A stretch of DNA of 64,000 bases from Amycolatopsis roodepoortensis (GCF_014873915.1 NZ_JADBEJ010000004.1:682001-746000), one strand, 5' to 3'. Positions 20,569 through 29,932 are shown, counted from the stretch's first letter. Made by a program: numbers and translations. The notes: generated by a model not told the origin, from the sequence alone.

Positions 20569-20947
20569 TGGGCTCCTTCCGGTTCTCCCGGCCGGCGTTC
20601 ACTCCGCCGGGGGAATCGTCACGATCTGGACTTAACGTACCCGACACGTATCGGGCCGTCGGAGGCGGCCACCCCACGATGTGCTGAACACGGTTTCACG
20701 TTCCGCACACGAGGATTCTCGATGCAGTGCTCCCGGGAGACAGACGCCTACCAGCGGGTAATGAGGGACGATTCAACGCCGCCGCCACACTGCTGTTCGG
20801 GGTTCGTCATCAGGAGCCGGCAGCCGAGGCCGCCGCCCATACGCGGACCATATCAGCAGGTTCCGACAGGCCGTACAGGCGTACTACATTGCCCCCGATC
20901 GGCCGAGGACCTAGGTCCCGCCCCAGGTCAGGACCTCGGTCCCGGGG
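20569..20947 (-). other. Leader/promoter region of the atp operon
   Basis: 379 bases without a convincing gene between atpI and atpB. The strand read by atpB has a TACGTT-like hexamer about 70 bases before the start, but no clear -35 partner. No riboswitch or strong hairpin was recognised. Confidence 0.35.
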
Positions 20948-21403
20948 TCAGCGGGAAGCGGGGATGATCGTCGGGATCTTGGTCTTGCGGAAGGCGGCGA
21001 ACTCGGCCGCGGCGGACACGAGAATGGCCGCGATCATCGTGATCCCCAGCGACATCGGGTGCAGGTCGGACCATCCGCGCAGCAGGGTCAGCGCCCCGAA
21101 AAGCACGAGGATCTTGAGGACGTAACCACCGAGAGCGATCACCATCACGAACATCGGGTCCATGCCCGCGCTGAAGCGCATCATGCCCAGGGTCGCGAGG
21201 GACGAGAGGATGGCGAGGACGCCGCCGATCACCGAGCCGTACAGGCCCGGGAGTCCATTGAGGATGGTGAAGAGCACGATGCAGGCCAGCACGACCGGCG
21301 GTGTCGCGATCAAGGAAGCCTTCGTCATCGCGTTGGCCGCCTGCAGGACCACCTTGGCGTGAGGGTTCTCCTCCACCTCGACGGTCTTCTCGGTCTCGCT
21401 CAC
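20948..21403 (-). CDS. AtpI-like membrane protein upstream of the ATP synthase
   Basis: 151 residues with an acidic N-terminus (MSETEKTVEVEENPH) and four predicted TM segments. This is the size, topology and position of actinobacterial AtpI-like proteins (Rv1303 position in M. tuberculosis). AtpI is thought to assist c-ring assembly or Mg2+ supply. Sequence similarity in this group is weak, so the call rests mostly on context. It sits 57 bases downstream of wecA. Confidence 0.7.
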   Translation of the reverse strand: MSETEKTVEVEENPHAKVVLQAANAMTKASLIATPPVVLACIVLFTILNGLPGLYGSVIGGVLAILSSLATLGMMRFSAGMDPMFVMVIALGGYVLKILVLFGALTLLRGWSDLHPMSLGITMIAAILVSAAAEFAAFRKTKIPTIIPASR

Positions 21404-21460
21404 AGAAAACTCCCTGGTCGTCTCAGCCCGCCAGTGTAGGCCCGTGCCGTCGCGGGCGGT

Positions 21461-22612
21461 TCAGGCGGTCCGGTTCCGCGACCGCAGCCGCGGCACGATC
21501 GACACCAGGGTCGCCAGCAGGAAACCGAATCCGACGATCCAGAAGACCGCGGCGCTGTCGAACAGCGTGACCGAAACGGCGCCGAACGCGAGCAGGCCCG
21601 CCCACAAGTAGATGAGCAGTACCGCGCGACGCTGGGAATGGCCGATCTCCAGCAGGCGGTGGTGCAGGTGCATCTTGTCCGCGGCGAACGGGCTCTCACC
21701 GCGGCGGGTGCGGCGGACGACCGCCATGATCAGGTCGAGCAACGGCACGAACAGCACCGCGGCGACCACGACGAGCGGCGAAAGCAGCGCGAGCGCGTCC
21801 TTGCCGCTGAACTGCGGGTACGGCACGCGGCCCGACGCGGACGTCGTCGCGCCCGCCAGCATGAGGCCGATCATCATCGAACCCGAGTCGCCCATGAAGA
21901 TCTTCGCGGGCTGGAAGTTGTACGGCAGGAAGCCGAGACAGGCCCCGGCGAGCGTGGCGGCGATGAGGGCGGGCGGGTACGCGCCGACGTCGCCACCGGA
22001 GGAATCGAGCAGGCCGAGGGAGAAGGAGCACGTCGCCGCGGCGGCGATGAAACCGAGACCGCCGGCGAGCCCGTCGAGGCCGTCGACGAAGTTCATCGCG
22101 TTGACCATGACGACCACCAGCACGACGGTCAGCAGCGCGCCCTGGTTCTTGTCCAGCACCAGCACCTGGCCGAAGGACTCGCCACCGCCGCCCCACGGCA
22201 CCCAGAACGACACCCACTGCACACCGAAGATCACCAGGATCCCGGCGCACATGACCTGGCCGGCCAGTTTCGTCCAGGCGTCCAGCTCGAACCGGTCGTC
22301 GAGGGCGCCGATCAGGGAGATCACGCCCGCGGCGAGCAGGACGCCCAGCGAGTCGAAGGAGAAGTCGAAACCGCGGCTCAGCGCGGGCAGCTGGTGCGCG
22401 AGCCCCATCGCGGCGGCGACACCGAGGAAGATGCCGATCCCGCCCATCCGCGGGATCGGGGTGACGTGGACGTCGCGGGCCCGCGGGTTGGCGATCGCGC
22501 CGATCCGGATCGCGACCCGGCGCACGACGCCGGTGAGCAGGAAGGTCACGGCCGCCGCGGTGAGGGCGACGAGGAGGTATTCCCGGATCGGGAGGCCTTG
22601 CGTAGGAGGCAT
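21461..22612 (-). CDS. wecA: Polyprenyl-phosphate GlcNAc-1-phosphate transferase WecA-like
   Basis: 383 residues with about eleven TM helices, of the MraY/WecA phosphotransferase family. The catalytic motifs are ALDDRFELD, NAMNFVDGLDGLAGG, FMGDSGS and the HLHHRLLEIGHS loop. This His motif is the WecA-type uridine/HexNAc-1-P recognition loop. It starts the decaprenyl-PP-GlcNAc linker that attaches arabinogalactan to peptidoglycan in mycolata. The position between the Sua5 gene and atpI is the conserved one (rfe, Rv1302). Confidence 0.9.
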   Translation of the reverse strand: MPPTQGLPIREYLLVALTAAAVTFLLTGVVRRVAIRIGAIANPRARDVHVTPIPRMGGIGIFLGVAAAMGLAHQLPALSRGFDFSFDSLGVLLAAGVISLIGALDDRFELDAWTKLAGQVMCAGILVIFGVQWVSFWVPWGGGGESFGQVLVLDKNQGALLTVVLVVVMVNAMNFVDGLDGLAGGLGFIAAAATCSFSLGLLDSSGGDVGAYPPALIAATLAGACLGFLPYNFQPAKIFMGDSGSMMIGLMLAGATTSASGRVPYPQFSGKDALALLSPLVVVAAVLFVPLLDLIMAVVRRTRRGESPFAADKMHLHHRLLEIGHSQRRAVLLIYLWAGLLAFGAVSVTLFDSAAVFWIVGFGFLLATLVSIVPRLRSRNRTA

Positions 22613-22707
22613 GATGCGTTACGCCACCGAGGTCCAAGTCACTCGAACACGCTACCGCGTCAGGGGGATACGGCGGCCAACGGTCCTGCTGTCACCAGGA
22701 CCCGCTT

Positions 22708-22780
22708 CGTGTGTCGTCCGTCCAATCACGTGTGTCGTCCGCCTGATCACGCGTGTCGTCCGTCCGATCACGCGTGACGG
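22708..22780. repeat. 21-bp direct-repeat array, 3.4 units
   Basis: Units at 22708-22728, 22729-22749 and 22750-22770 with a partial at 22771-22780 follow CGYGTGTCGTCCGYCYRATCA. The array abuts the stop codon of the Sua5 gene. Its GATCACGCG core recurs in the array at 12972. Confidence 0.75.
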
Positions 22781-23431
22781 CTAGGCGAGCGACTCCGCGG
22801 GCACGCCCAGCACCTCCGCGACGGCGGCCCGGCTGACCGCGCCCTCCCGCAGGATGACCGGGTCGTCGCCGGTGAGGTCGACCATCGTGGACGGGACGGG
22901 TTCGCCGGTGGATCCGCCGTCGAGGTACACCGCGACGCTGTCGCCGAGCTGGTCGACGGCCTCCTGCGCGGTGGAGGCGGGCGGCTGCCCGGAGACGTTG
23001 GCGCTGGAGACCGCCATCGGGCCGACGTCACGCAGCAGTTCCAGCGCGACCGGGTGCAGCGGCATCCGCAGCATCACCGTTCCGCGTGACTGGCCCAGAT
23101 CCCACTGCAGGCTCGGCGCGTGTGGCAGGACGATGGAGAGGTCGCCGGGCCAGAACGCCTCCATGAGCGCGCGGGCCTGCGGCGGCGTGCCGAGCACGAG
23201 TCCGTCCACAGTGGACCAGGAACCGACCAGGACGCCGACCGGCATGTCCGGGCCGCGGTTCTTCGCGCGGAGCAGGGACTGGACGGCGCCGCTGTCGAAG
23301 GCGTCCGCGCCGATGCCGTAGACCGTGTCGGTCGGGAGGACGACGAGACGGCTCGAGCGCACGGCGCTCGCCGCCGCGGCGAGCCCGTCGGCCCGGGATT
23401 CATGCTTGCTGCAGTCGTAAACCGCGCTCAT
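22781..23431 (-). CDS. L-threonylcarbamoyladenylate synthase (Sua5/YrdC family)
   Basis: 216 residues from ATG 23431 (MSAVYDCSKHE). The YrdC motifs LVVLPTDTVYGIGADAF, KNRGPDMPVGVLV, FWPGDLSIVLP and SSANVSGQPPA are all present. It makes threonylcarbamoyl-AMP from Thr, bicarbonate and ATP for the universal t6A37 tRNA modification. The position after prmC is conserved, but a protease gene has entered between them. An in-frame upstream Met at 23473 is unlikely because it would run into the palindrome. Confidence 0.9.
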   Translation of the reverse strand: MSAVYDCSKHESRADGLAAAASAVRSSRLVVLPTDTVYGIGADAFDSGAVQSLLRAKNRGPDMPVGVLVGSWSTVDGLVLGTPPQARALMEAFWPGDLSIVLPHAPSLQWDLGQSRGTVMLRMPLHPVALELLRDVGPMAVSSANVSGQPPASTAQEAVDQLGDSVAVYLDGGSTGEPVPSTMVDLTGDDPVILREGAVSRAAVAEVLGVPAESLA

Positions 23432-23458
23432 GGCCCCTGAGGGTAGCCCTGTCCCTTT

Positions 23459-23506
23459 CCTCGTGAGTGGCAAGGACGGTTCTAACCGTCCTTGCCACTC
23501 ACGAGG
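23459..23506. terminator. Perfect 23-bp-arm palindrome after the metalloprotease gene
   Basis: Arms 23459-23481 and 23484-23506 are exact complements with core CGTGAGTGGCAAGGACGG. It lies ten bases past the protease stop and just before the Sua5 start, so it should end protease transcription. Confidence 0.65.
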
Positions 23507-23515
23507 TGGGCTGGA

Positions 23516-25501
23516 TCAGAAGGCGAAAGCGGTACAGAACGCCGTCGCCGTCTTCGCCGGATCCGCGATCGACGTCGCGGTCAGCTTGATATGCGCGACG
23601 TGGTCACCGCCCGCGGCGCGTTTGGCGTGCGCCGTCGCCGAGGACCGCTTGCCGAACGGGACGGTGGACAGCTCGTTCGGCAGCCGCACCTCCCAGCCCT
23701 TCGCGTTGGTGGACGCGCTCAGGCGGTAGGTGTCGGTGTCGAAGGGCGCCACGGCGCCCTTCGCGTCGCCGGTGTTGAGCACCGGGAACGAGCAGCTCGC
23801 CAGGCCCTGCTTGGCGAACGCCGGGGCCGACGGCCACAGCGAAACGCCCCTGGCCCGCGAGCCCACTCCGTCGAGCGAAGCCACCGTGACGACGTAGGAC
23901 AGCACGCCCTTGCGGTCGCGCTCGACGTCCGAGACGAGGAACTTCAGCCTGTTCGCCTCGTCGGTGTACTCGTACTTGCTCGCGGAACCGGTGCCCGCCT
24001 TGAACGCCGCGTCGTTGAGCTGGCGGTAGTCGCCGATCGTGATCGGCACCGGAGTGCCGTCCGGCTTCTTGTAGTCGGTCATGCCGATGTCGGCCGGATT
24101 CGCGTCGACGATCCATTCGAACGGCGCGTTGTCCTGGTTCTTCGTCTTCGCGATGATGACACCGGAATCGGGGGCGAAGGAATCGCTGCCCATCCGGTCG
24201 ACGACCTCGACGGTGTAATTGTGGTATCCGCCGCCGTCGCAGAACGGATCCTTGGACCGGTCGCATTTCGGCGAAAGGTCCCCGCCGGTCAGCGCGATGT
24301 TCATGCCGCTGTAGGCGCCCCGTCCGGGAAGGACCGAACGCGCCGTGATCCTCGCCGAAACCGGACCGGTCGTGGCGAGGGAGTTCCGGTCGAGTTTGAG
24401 AACGTCCTCCTGGTCGATGATGTCGAGCTTCATCTTGGTGCGCAGCATGTGGTGCGACCCCATCGAGCCGCCCTGCGTCGCCGGGATCTGCCAGCGCGTG
24501 TGCGGTCCGCCGGGCCCGTTGAAGCTGCCGCGCGACATCATCTCCCACGGACCGGTGTAGGTCCTGGACGGCGGAGTGCCGAACGGGTTGTTGTAATTGT
24601 CGCCGATGCCGAGGATATGGCTCAATTCGTGCGCGTAAACCGCCTGGCCCGAGCTTTCGGCCTGGGTCGAGGAACCGGGGACCGCGTTCGGCCAGATACT
24701 CGCCGCCGATTTCCACGACGTCCACGGAACGTACCGGGTGGACGCGGCGTTCGGCATTCCGGCGACGCCGGGACCGAATTCGTCTGGCACGTTCCCCGGT
24801 TCGCCGAATTTCATCACGCCGAATTCCTGCCAGGTCGCGCTCTCGTCCTGGCCCGCGGAAAGATAGAAGACGAAGTCGAACTGCTTGGCGACGTCACCCA
24901 CGTCCGCCCGCCAGGCCGCGCCCGCGTCGGCGCGCAGGTCGCGTTTGCAGTTCGCGTCCGGCGGACAGGCGTCGGGCTGGAACTCCATGCCGTATTCGAA
25001 GGACTTGCCGGGCAGGCGGTACGGCCCGAACGCGGTCAGGTCGACGCCCATCCGGCCGCCGGAGTCCTCCATCCAGTATTCGTTGATGGTGTGGCCGCGG
25101 TTGATCGCCTGCGGTTTGTTCAGGAAGTCCTGGTAGAACTTCGCGACGTCAGCCCGCGGGATGTTGCTGGCGGCGGGGCCGGGGTTGCCGAACACCGTCG
25201 AATGCGCCGGTTGCGTGACCGCGAACTCCTGATCGGGGTAGTCCGCGAGCACCACGGCGCCCTTGAACGTCCGTTTCGTCGGCTTCAGCGCGGGGTCGGC
25301 CCAGTTCGTGCCGGGCGGTTTGCGGTAGTCGTCCCACGTCATGTGGTCCTGGTTCTCCCAGGTCGACCCGTCGATCGGGGCGGGCCAGCCGTGCACCGGC
25401 ACCGCGGCGGACGCGGGCTGGGCGACCAGACCCGGCAGCAGCGCGACGGTGGCGAGGACGGCGAGTGTTCTGAGCGGGGTTCGTCGGAGAGACGATCGCA
25501 T
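23516..25501 (-). CDS. Secreted M6-type zinc metalloprotease
   Basis: 661 residues from ATG 25501, preceded by GGGAGGTG. A Sec signal peptide (about 1-32, ending PASAA) leads to the N-terminal domain with TFKGAVVLADYPDQEF, the usual entry of M6 (immune inhibitor A-like) peptidases. The zinc motif is HELSHILG with His291, Glu292 and His295. A later Met (WEMMSRGSFNG) is positioned like the Met-turn. The C-terminal half is probably a beta-rich domain. It interrupts the conserved prmC to Sua5 order. Role is unknown; such enzymes degrade extracellular protein. Confidence 0.82.
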   Translation of the reverse strand: MRSSLRRTPLRTLAVLATVALLPGLVAQPASAAVPVHGWPAPIDGSTWENQDHMTWDDYRKPPGTNWADPALKPTKRTFKGAVVLADYPDQEFAVTQPAHSTVFGNPGPAASNIPRADVAKFYQDFLNKPQAINRGHTINEYWMEDSGGRMGVDLTAFGPYRLPGKSFEYGMEFQPDACPPDANCKRDLRADAGAAWRADVGDVAKQFDFVFYLSAGQDESATWQEFGVMKFGEPGNVPDEFGPGVAGMPNAASTRYVPWTSWKSAASIWPNAVPGSSTQAESSGQAVYAHELSHILGIGDNYNNPFGTPPSRTYTGPWEMMSRGSFNGPGGPHTRWQIPATQGGSMGSHHMLRTKMKLDIIDQEDVLKLDRNSLATTGPVSARITARSVLPGRGAYSGMNIALTGGDLSPKCDRSKDPFCDGGGYHNYTVEVVDRMGSDSFAPDSGVIIAKTKNQDNAPFEWIVDANPADIGMTDYKKPDGTPVPITIGDYRQLNDAAFKAGTGSASKYEYTDEANRLKFLVSDVERDRKGVLSYVVTVASLDGVGSRARGVSLWPSAPAFAKQGLASCSFPVLNTGDAKGAVAPFDTDTYRLSASTNAKGWEVRLPNELSTVPFGKRSSATAHAKRAAGGDHVAHIKLTATSIADPAKTATAFCTAFAF

Positions 25502-25629
25502 CGGGGTACACCTCCCAGTCGGACCGCCGAGGAGGCGGCCGTGATCGACGTTAGGAGGTGGGCTTTGCCATGGGCACCGCCGGAAGTCGTGAGTCTCGCT
25601 AACTATCCCCGCATTTCGGAAGGAAGGGG

Positions 25630-26496
25630 TCAGGAGACGCGCAGGGCGGTGACGAAACGTGGCCGTCCGGCGAGGTCGAGGTGTCCCTGGACGTCGGTCA
25701 GCACCCGTCGCGCCCGCACGAGCGCCGGGACCGCGGAGCCGTGCGTGTCGTCGTGCTCGATCGCCATACCGCCGGTGGGCCGCAGCAGGCGCGCGGCCGC
25801 GGCGATCGCGTGCCGGATCACCGCCAGCCCGCTCTCCTCCGCGAACACCGCGCGCGGCGGGTCGTGCTCGGCGACCTCCGTCGGCACAGGCGTGCCTTCG
25901 GGAACGTAGGGCGGGTTGCACAGGACCAGGTCGACGAGCCCGTCGAGTTCGGCGAACATCGTGCTGTCCGCGACATCGCCGGAGTACAGGCGGATGGGCG
26001 TGTCCCCCGCGTCGGCGTGGACGTCCGCGTTGTGCCGGGCCCACGCGAGCGCCTGCGCGTCGATGTCGACCGCGTAGACGACGGCGTCCGGCCGCGCGTG
26101 CTGCACGGCCAGCGCGAGCGCGCCCGATCCCGTGCACAGGTCGACCACGACGGGGTACTCGCGCCCGTGCAGCAATTTGAGGCCCCATTCCAGGAGCAGT
26201 TCGGTCTCCGGCCGCGGGACGAACACCCCGGCGCCGACGTTGACCGTGATGTCGCCGAGCGCGGCCCAGCCGGTGAGGTACTGCAGCGGGATCCGCTTGG
26301 CCCGCTGGTTCACGAGCTGGCCGATCGCGTCGATGACGGGCGGGTCCACCAGCGGCACCATCGGCAGGCGGCCGCGTTCGACGCCGAGGACATGGGAGGC
26401 GATCAGTTCCGCGTCCGAACGCGGTGACGCCACACCGGCCTCGGTGAGGATGCGGGTCGCTTCCATGATGGCGAGGCGCAACGGCTGCCGGTTCAC
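25630..26496 (-). CDS. prmC: Peptide chain release factor N5-glutamine methyltransferase PrmC
   Basis: 288 residues. The N-terminal helical domain contains PLQYLTGWA, and the class I methyltransferase domain contains VVDLCTGSGALALAV (SAM motif) and LCNPPYVPEG, where NPPY binds the target glutamine. It methylates the GGQ Gln of release factors. In related genomes it follows prfA directly. Here prfA is about 9 kb away, although still in the same orientation. Confidence 0.93.
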   Translation of the reverse strand: MNRQPLRLAIMEATRILTEAGVASPRSDAELIASHVLGVERGRLPMVPLVDPPVIDAIGQLVNQRAKRIPLQYLTGWAALGDITVNVGAGVFVPRPETELLLEWGLKLLHGREYPVVVDLCTGSGALALAVQHARPDAVVYAVDIDAQALAWARHNADVHADAGDTPIRLYSGDVADSTMFAELDGLVDLVLCNPPYVPEGTPVPTEVAEHDPPRAVFAEESGLAVIRHAIAAAARLLRPTGGMAIEHDDTHGSAVPALVRARRVLTDVQGHLDLAGRPRFVTALRVS

Positions 26497-26580
26497 TGGT
26501 GTTCCTTCACAGAGTCAAGCCTGACACACGAGGCACGCGTGCCGGGGTCGATACACGCGGGCCCAGGGTATCGATTCCTT

Positions 26581-27129
26581 TCACCTCACCCGCCACGAGA
26601 GCGACGACAACGTCAGCGCCGCTTCGGCCACACGCCGCGCCAGGTCGGTCTGAAGGCTCTTCGTCGCCGAAGCGATCCACTCGTCCACGTTCCGTACACC
26701 GACATCGCGGTACTCGACGGCCTGAAGCAACATCTCGAGCTTGTCCGCGTCGCGCGCGTAGAGCGCCTCCGGGCTTTCGGCGGACTCGTACTCGTCGACG
26801 GCGTCGCGCACCGAGTCACGTGCCGCATCGGGAAGCGACGACGTCTGCGCGGCGGTGATCGCGCGCGGGTCCGGCTTCTCGACGAAACCCTTGATCGTGT
26901 GCGGAAGGTCGCCGGTCCGCGTCTCCTGCGTGTCGTGCCAGAGCGCGAGATACGCCGCCTTCGCCGGGTCGGCGCCACCCTCGGCCGCGAGCAGACCGGC
27001 CAGCTGCGCCACCCGCATGGTGTGCTCGGCGACCGATTCGGGATCGCGGACCCCCGCCTGCCACCACCCGGCACGCCGGATCCGCTTGAGCACACCCAGT
27101 TCGAACCCGAATCTGGCCAGGGCTTCCAC
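26581..27129 (-). CDS. HD-domain metal-dependent phosphohydrolase (YfbR/HDDC2-like)
   Basis: 182 residues from GTG 27129, whose AGGAG site overlaps the stop of the upstream MerR gene. The HD signature is complete: His36 in VAEHTMRV, His65-Asp66 in LWHDTQE, and Asp in YARDADKLEML. This arrangement is that of 5'-deoxynucleotidase-like HD proteins, so a dNMP phosphatase is a reasonable but unproven guess. Translational coupling indicates a MerR-HD operon. Confidence 0.75.
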   Translation of the reverse strand: MEALARFGFELGVLKRIRRAGWWQAGVRDPESVAEHTMRVAQLAGLLAAEGGADPAKAAYLALWHDTQETRTGDLPHTIKGFVEKPDPRAITAAQTSSLPDAARDSVRDAVDEYESAESPEALYARDADKLEMLLQAVEYRDVGVRNVDEWIASATKSLQTDLARRVAEAALTLSSLSWRVR

Positions 27130-27136
27130 AATTCTC

Positions 27137-27484
27137 CTACGCGTCGGCGGTGAGATATCCGGCCAGTGTCCCGCGCCGCTGCCGGAGGGTGTCGATGCGG
27201 TCGTCCATTTCGGCCAGTTCGCGCCGGATCTCCGCCACCACGGTCGGGCACATGTCCAGCTCGGGCAGTTCACCCGTGGCACACGGAAGCATTTTGGCGA
27301 TGACCTGCGTGCTCAGCCCGGCCGCGAGGAGGGCGCGGATCTGCCGCACCGTGGTGACCGCGTCCTCGCCGAAGCTGCGGTAGCAGTTGGAGTCGCGCCG
27401 CGAGACCAACAGCCCCTGCTCCTCGTAGTAGCGCAGCAGCCGCTGGCTCACGCCGGTCCGCCGGGACAGCTCGCCGATCAGCAT
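27137..27484 (-). CDS. MerR-family transcriptional regulator
   Basis: 115 residues. The N-terminal winged helix MLIGELSRRTGVSQRLLRYYEEQGLL is canonical MerR, and a coiled-coil dimer helix (EIRRELAEMDDRIDTLRQRRG) follows. Two cysteines flank the hinge (LPCATG and DMCP), so thiol, metal or oxidant sensing is possible. The short C-terminus leaves no room for a separate effector domain. It diverges from the hydrolase gene over a MerR-like promoter and probably controls both directions. Confidence 0.85.
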   Translation of the reverse strand: MLIGELSRRTGVSQRLLRYYEEQGLLVSRRDSNCYRSFGEDAVTTVRQIRALLAAGLSTQVIAKMLPCATGELPELDMCPTVVAEIRRELAEMDDRIDTLRQRRGTLAGYLTADA

Positions 27485-27505
27485 GTGACCCCCGTCATCC
27501 GAGTT

Positions 27506-27537
27506 TGACCTTCACATCGATGTCAGTACCTAACGTC
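27506..27537 (+). promoter_or_regulatory. MerR-type promoter of the hydrolase gene
   Basis: TTGACC (27506-27511) and TAACGT (27532-27537) are separated by 20 bases, the long spacer typical of MerR-activated promoters. The perfect palindrome ACATCGATGT (27515-27524) lies inside the spacer. Predicted transcription would start at about 27544, which is the ATG, giving a leaderless mRNA. Confidence 0.6.
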
Positions 27538-27543
27538 GCCGGC

Positions 27544-28314
27544 ATGACGAATCATTTCGCGCACGTCGTCCGCGGTTCCGGTCCCGGCCTGCTGCTCGCC
27601 CACGGCGGTGGCGGCAGCGTCGAGGGCAACTTCGGGAGCATCATCGACGACCTCGCCCGCACCCACACCGTCGTCGGCCCCGACTACCCCGGCTCCGGGG
27701 CCACGCCGCGCAGCACCGAACCGCTGGACCTCGACGCCGTCGCGGACGAACTGGTCTCCATCGCCGTCGACGCCGGCCTCGAACGCTTCGCGATCCTCGG
27801 CTACTCGCTCGGCACCGGAGTCGCCGTCCGCGCCGCGACGCGGCACCCCGGCCGGGTCACCGGGCTCATCCTGACCGCCGGGTTCACGAAACCGGACAAC
27901 CGGCTGCTGCTGGCCGTCGACATCTGGCGCGAACTGCTGGGCGGAGACCGGAAGCTGCTGGCGAAGTTCCTCACTTTCGCCGCCACCGGCGAGAAGCACC
28001 TGAACGCGATGACGCCCTCGGAGCTCGAAGCCGCCATCGACGGGCTCGCCGGATTCATCCCCGAGGGCAGCCCCGAACACGTGGGCCTGGTCGCGAGCGT
28101 CGACACCCGCGCCGAACTGGCCGGGATCTCGGTCCCCACCCTCGTCGTCGCCACGACGCTGGACGGCCTCGCCCCGCCCGTCCACTCCCGCGAACTCGCG
28201 GCCGGGATCCCCGGCGCCGAACTGGTCGAGATCGAGGCCGGGCACGGTATCGGCGCCGAGGCCCGCGACGAATGGCTCAGCGTGATCCAGAAGTTCCTCG
28301 CCGTGAGGATCTAG
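27544..28314 (+). CDS. Alpha/beta-hydrolase fold protein
   Basis: 256 residues from ATG 27544. LLLAHGGGGSVEGNF is the oxyanion region, GYSLGTG carries the nucleophile Ser88, and IEAGHGIGAEA the catalytic His. The acid is probably the Asp in TTLDGLAPP. The substrate is not predictable. The upstream MerR-type promoter suggests induction by whatever the divergent regulator senses, perhaps an electrophile or xenobiotic ester. Confidence 0.8.
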   Translation: MTNHFAHVVRGSGPGLLLAHGGGGSVEGNFGSIIDDLARTHTVVGPDYPGSGATPRSTEPLDLDAVADELVSIAVDAGLERFAILGYSLGTGVAVRAATRHPGRVTGLILTAGFTKPDNRLLLAVDIWRELLGGDRKLLAKFLTFAATGEKHLNAMTPSELEAAIDGLAGFIPEGSPEHVGLVASVDTRAELAGISVPTLVVATTLDGLAPPVHSRELAAGIPGAELVEIEAGHGIGAEARDEWLSVIQKFLAVRI

Positions 28315-28377
28315 AGGTCCACCAGGCGCCGCCTAGCACACAGAGGGTGCCGAGTCGATCACTTCGACCGATATTCT

Positions 28378-29826
28378 ATGGTGGCCCGGATGAGGTATCG
28401 GGAGATCGGGCTGCCCTTCGGCGTGTTTTCAGCCGCGCTGGGCGTGCTGCTCGTCCGTTTCCTCGTCCCGCGCCCCATCGGCATGGCGGACAACGGCGAC
28501 GGCTGGCGCATCCTGTGCCGGCTCGGCGCCCGCGAGCTCGACCGGCCCTCCGAATACTTCGTCCGCTTCTCGTACGGCCCCGCCCCGGCCTGCGACAGCG
28601 CGTACATCTCCAGCCAGACCTGGATCGACAAGATCGCCAGCGAGATCGGGCAGTGGCTCGGCTCGTCGGCGATCCTGAACCTGCTGGTGCTGGGCGTACT
28701 GGGCTGCCTGCTGGTCGCGGGCGGGATCGCCGCGGTCGTGGCGGGCCTGCGCCTTTCGGTCCGGAACAGCGTCATCGCCACGGTCGCGCTGCTGCTGGTC
28801 GTGGCGGACTCGGCCTTCTTCGGTTACTTCGCCTCGGTGCTGAGCGAGGGCGCCGCCTTCCTCGGGATGCTCCTGCTCGCCGGCGGGCTCCTGCTCATGC
28901 ACCGCACCGGGCCGTGGCGCTACGCCGGCGCCGCCGTCACCGTGCTCGGCGCGATGATCGGGATCAACGCGAAGTCGCAGACGCTGCTGCTGATCCCGCT
29001 GTTCGCGCTCGCGATGCTGTTCGTCCGGCCGGAGGGCAGCCGCGGCCTCGCCCGGTGGGCCCTGCCGCTGGCCGTGCTGGCCGTCGTCGGCACGGGCACC
29101 GCGCTGATGCAGAGCACGGGCGACCCGGCGAACGCGGAATACCGCGAGATCAACACGTACCACGTCGTGTTCAACGGGATCGTGGACGGGAAACACGACA
29201 CCGCCGGCGACCTCGCCGCGCTGGGTCTCCCGCCGGAGTTCGCGGCGTACGTCGGCACGGGCTGGTGGAGCGCCAACGGGGCGTGGTCGTCCCCCGACTA
29301 CCCGAAGTACCGGGACAAGATCAGCCGCCGCAACATCGCCCAGTACTACCTCGAACACCCGGTCCGCGTGGTCCAGATGCTGCACCGCTCCGCGCAGGAG
29401 ACGCTGACGGCCCGCGTGCCGAACCTCGGCAGCTTCGGCGAGCACGCCGGGCAGCCGCCGCTGGCCAAGGAGTACCGGGTCCCCGTCCTGTCCGGGATCA
29501 CCGGCTGGATCGCGCCGCTGGGCTTGTTCGCCTTGCTGCCGATCTGGCTGCTCATCGGCTGGGCGGGGCTCCGCGCCTTCCGCAAGCGCGTCGGGCGGCG
29601 CGACGTGGGTCTCGTGGTGCTCACGTTCCTGTTGTTCGCGATGGGCCAGTTCCTGGTCGCCGGCCTCGCGGAAGGGATCGAGAACATCAAGCACCAGCAG
29701 CTGACGATCTTCCCGACCCTCCTCGCCGGCGCTTTCGCCGCGCTTTCGTTCCTTCCGCGCCGAAACGGCGAATCGGAACCCGAAAAGCAGCCCGAAACCA
29801 AGGAACCGGCGACCGCGGTCTCCTGA
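28378..29826 (+). CDS. Multi-pass membrane protein, WsfD-like/GT-C-type glycan enzyme
   Basis: 482 residues with ten or more TM helices. After the first helix comes MADNGDGWRIL and later SAYISSQTW; an extracytoplasmic loop holds NTYHVVFNGIV and LGLPPEFAAYVGTGWW. These features remind me of the WsfD-like glycan hexose transferases, but I give only moderate weight to that. A C-terminal Glu/Lys-rich tail is cytoplasmic. It opens the surface-glycan cassette. The ATG at 28378 overlaps a TATTCT hexamer, so Met5 (28390) might be the start of a leaderless message. Confidence 0.55.
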   Translation: MVARMRYREIGLPFGVFSAALGVLLVRFLVPRPIGMADNGDGWRILCRLGARELDRPSEYFVRFSYGPAPACDSAYISSQTWIDKIASEIGQWLGSSAILNLLVLGVLGCLLVAGGIAAVVAGLRLSVRNSVIATVALLLVVADSAFFGYFASVLSEGAAFLGMLLLAGGLLLMHRTGPWRYAGAAVTVLGAMIGINAKSQTLLLIPLFALAMLFVRPEGSRGLARWALPLAVLAVVGTGTALMQSTGDPANAEYREINTYHVVFNGIVDGKHDTAGDLAALGLPPEFAAYVGTGWWSANGAWSSPDYPKYRDKISRRNIAQYYLEHPVRVVQMLHRSAQETLTARVPNLGSFGEHAGQPPLAKEYRVPVLSGITGWIAPLGLFALLPIWLLIGWAGLRAFRKRVGRRDVGLVVLTFLLFAMGQFLVAGLAEGIENIKHQQLTIFPTLLAGAFAALSFLPRRNGESEPEKQPETKEPATAVS

Positions 29827-29932
29827 ATCCGCGATATCCGGACAATCGCGGGCGGGTGACCGATCGTGTCCCGCTCACCGGCATCGGCACCCCGGTAAGG
29901 CCAGGTCGTGCCATCCCTGTAGTAATTCAGTC

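Noticed and set aside
23492..25909. 805-codon plus-strand frame over the metalloprotease
   Set aside because: Antisense shadow of the M6 gene; Arg/Val-rich with no motif or sensible start.
23516..26188. An 890-residue version of the metalloprotease starting inside prmC
   Set aside because: The extra 229 residues are an alternate frame of prmC. The signal peptide and ribosome site place the start at 25501.
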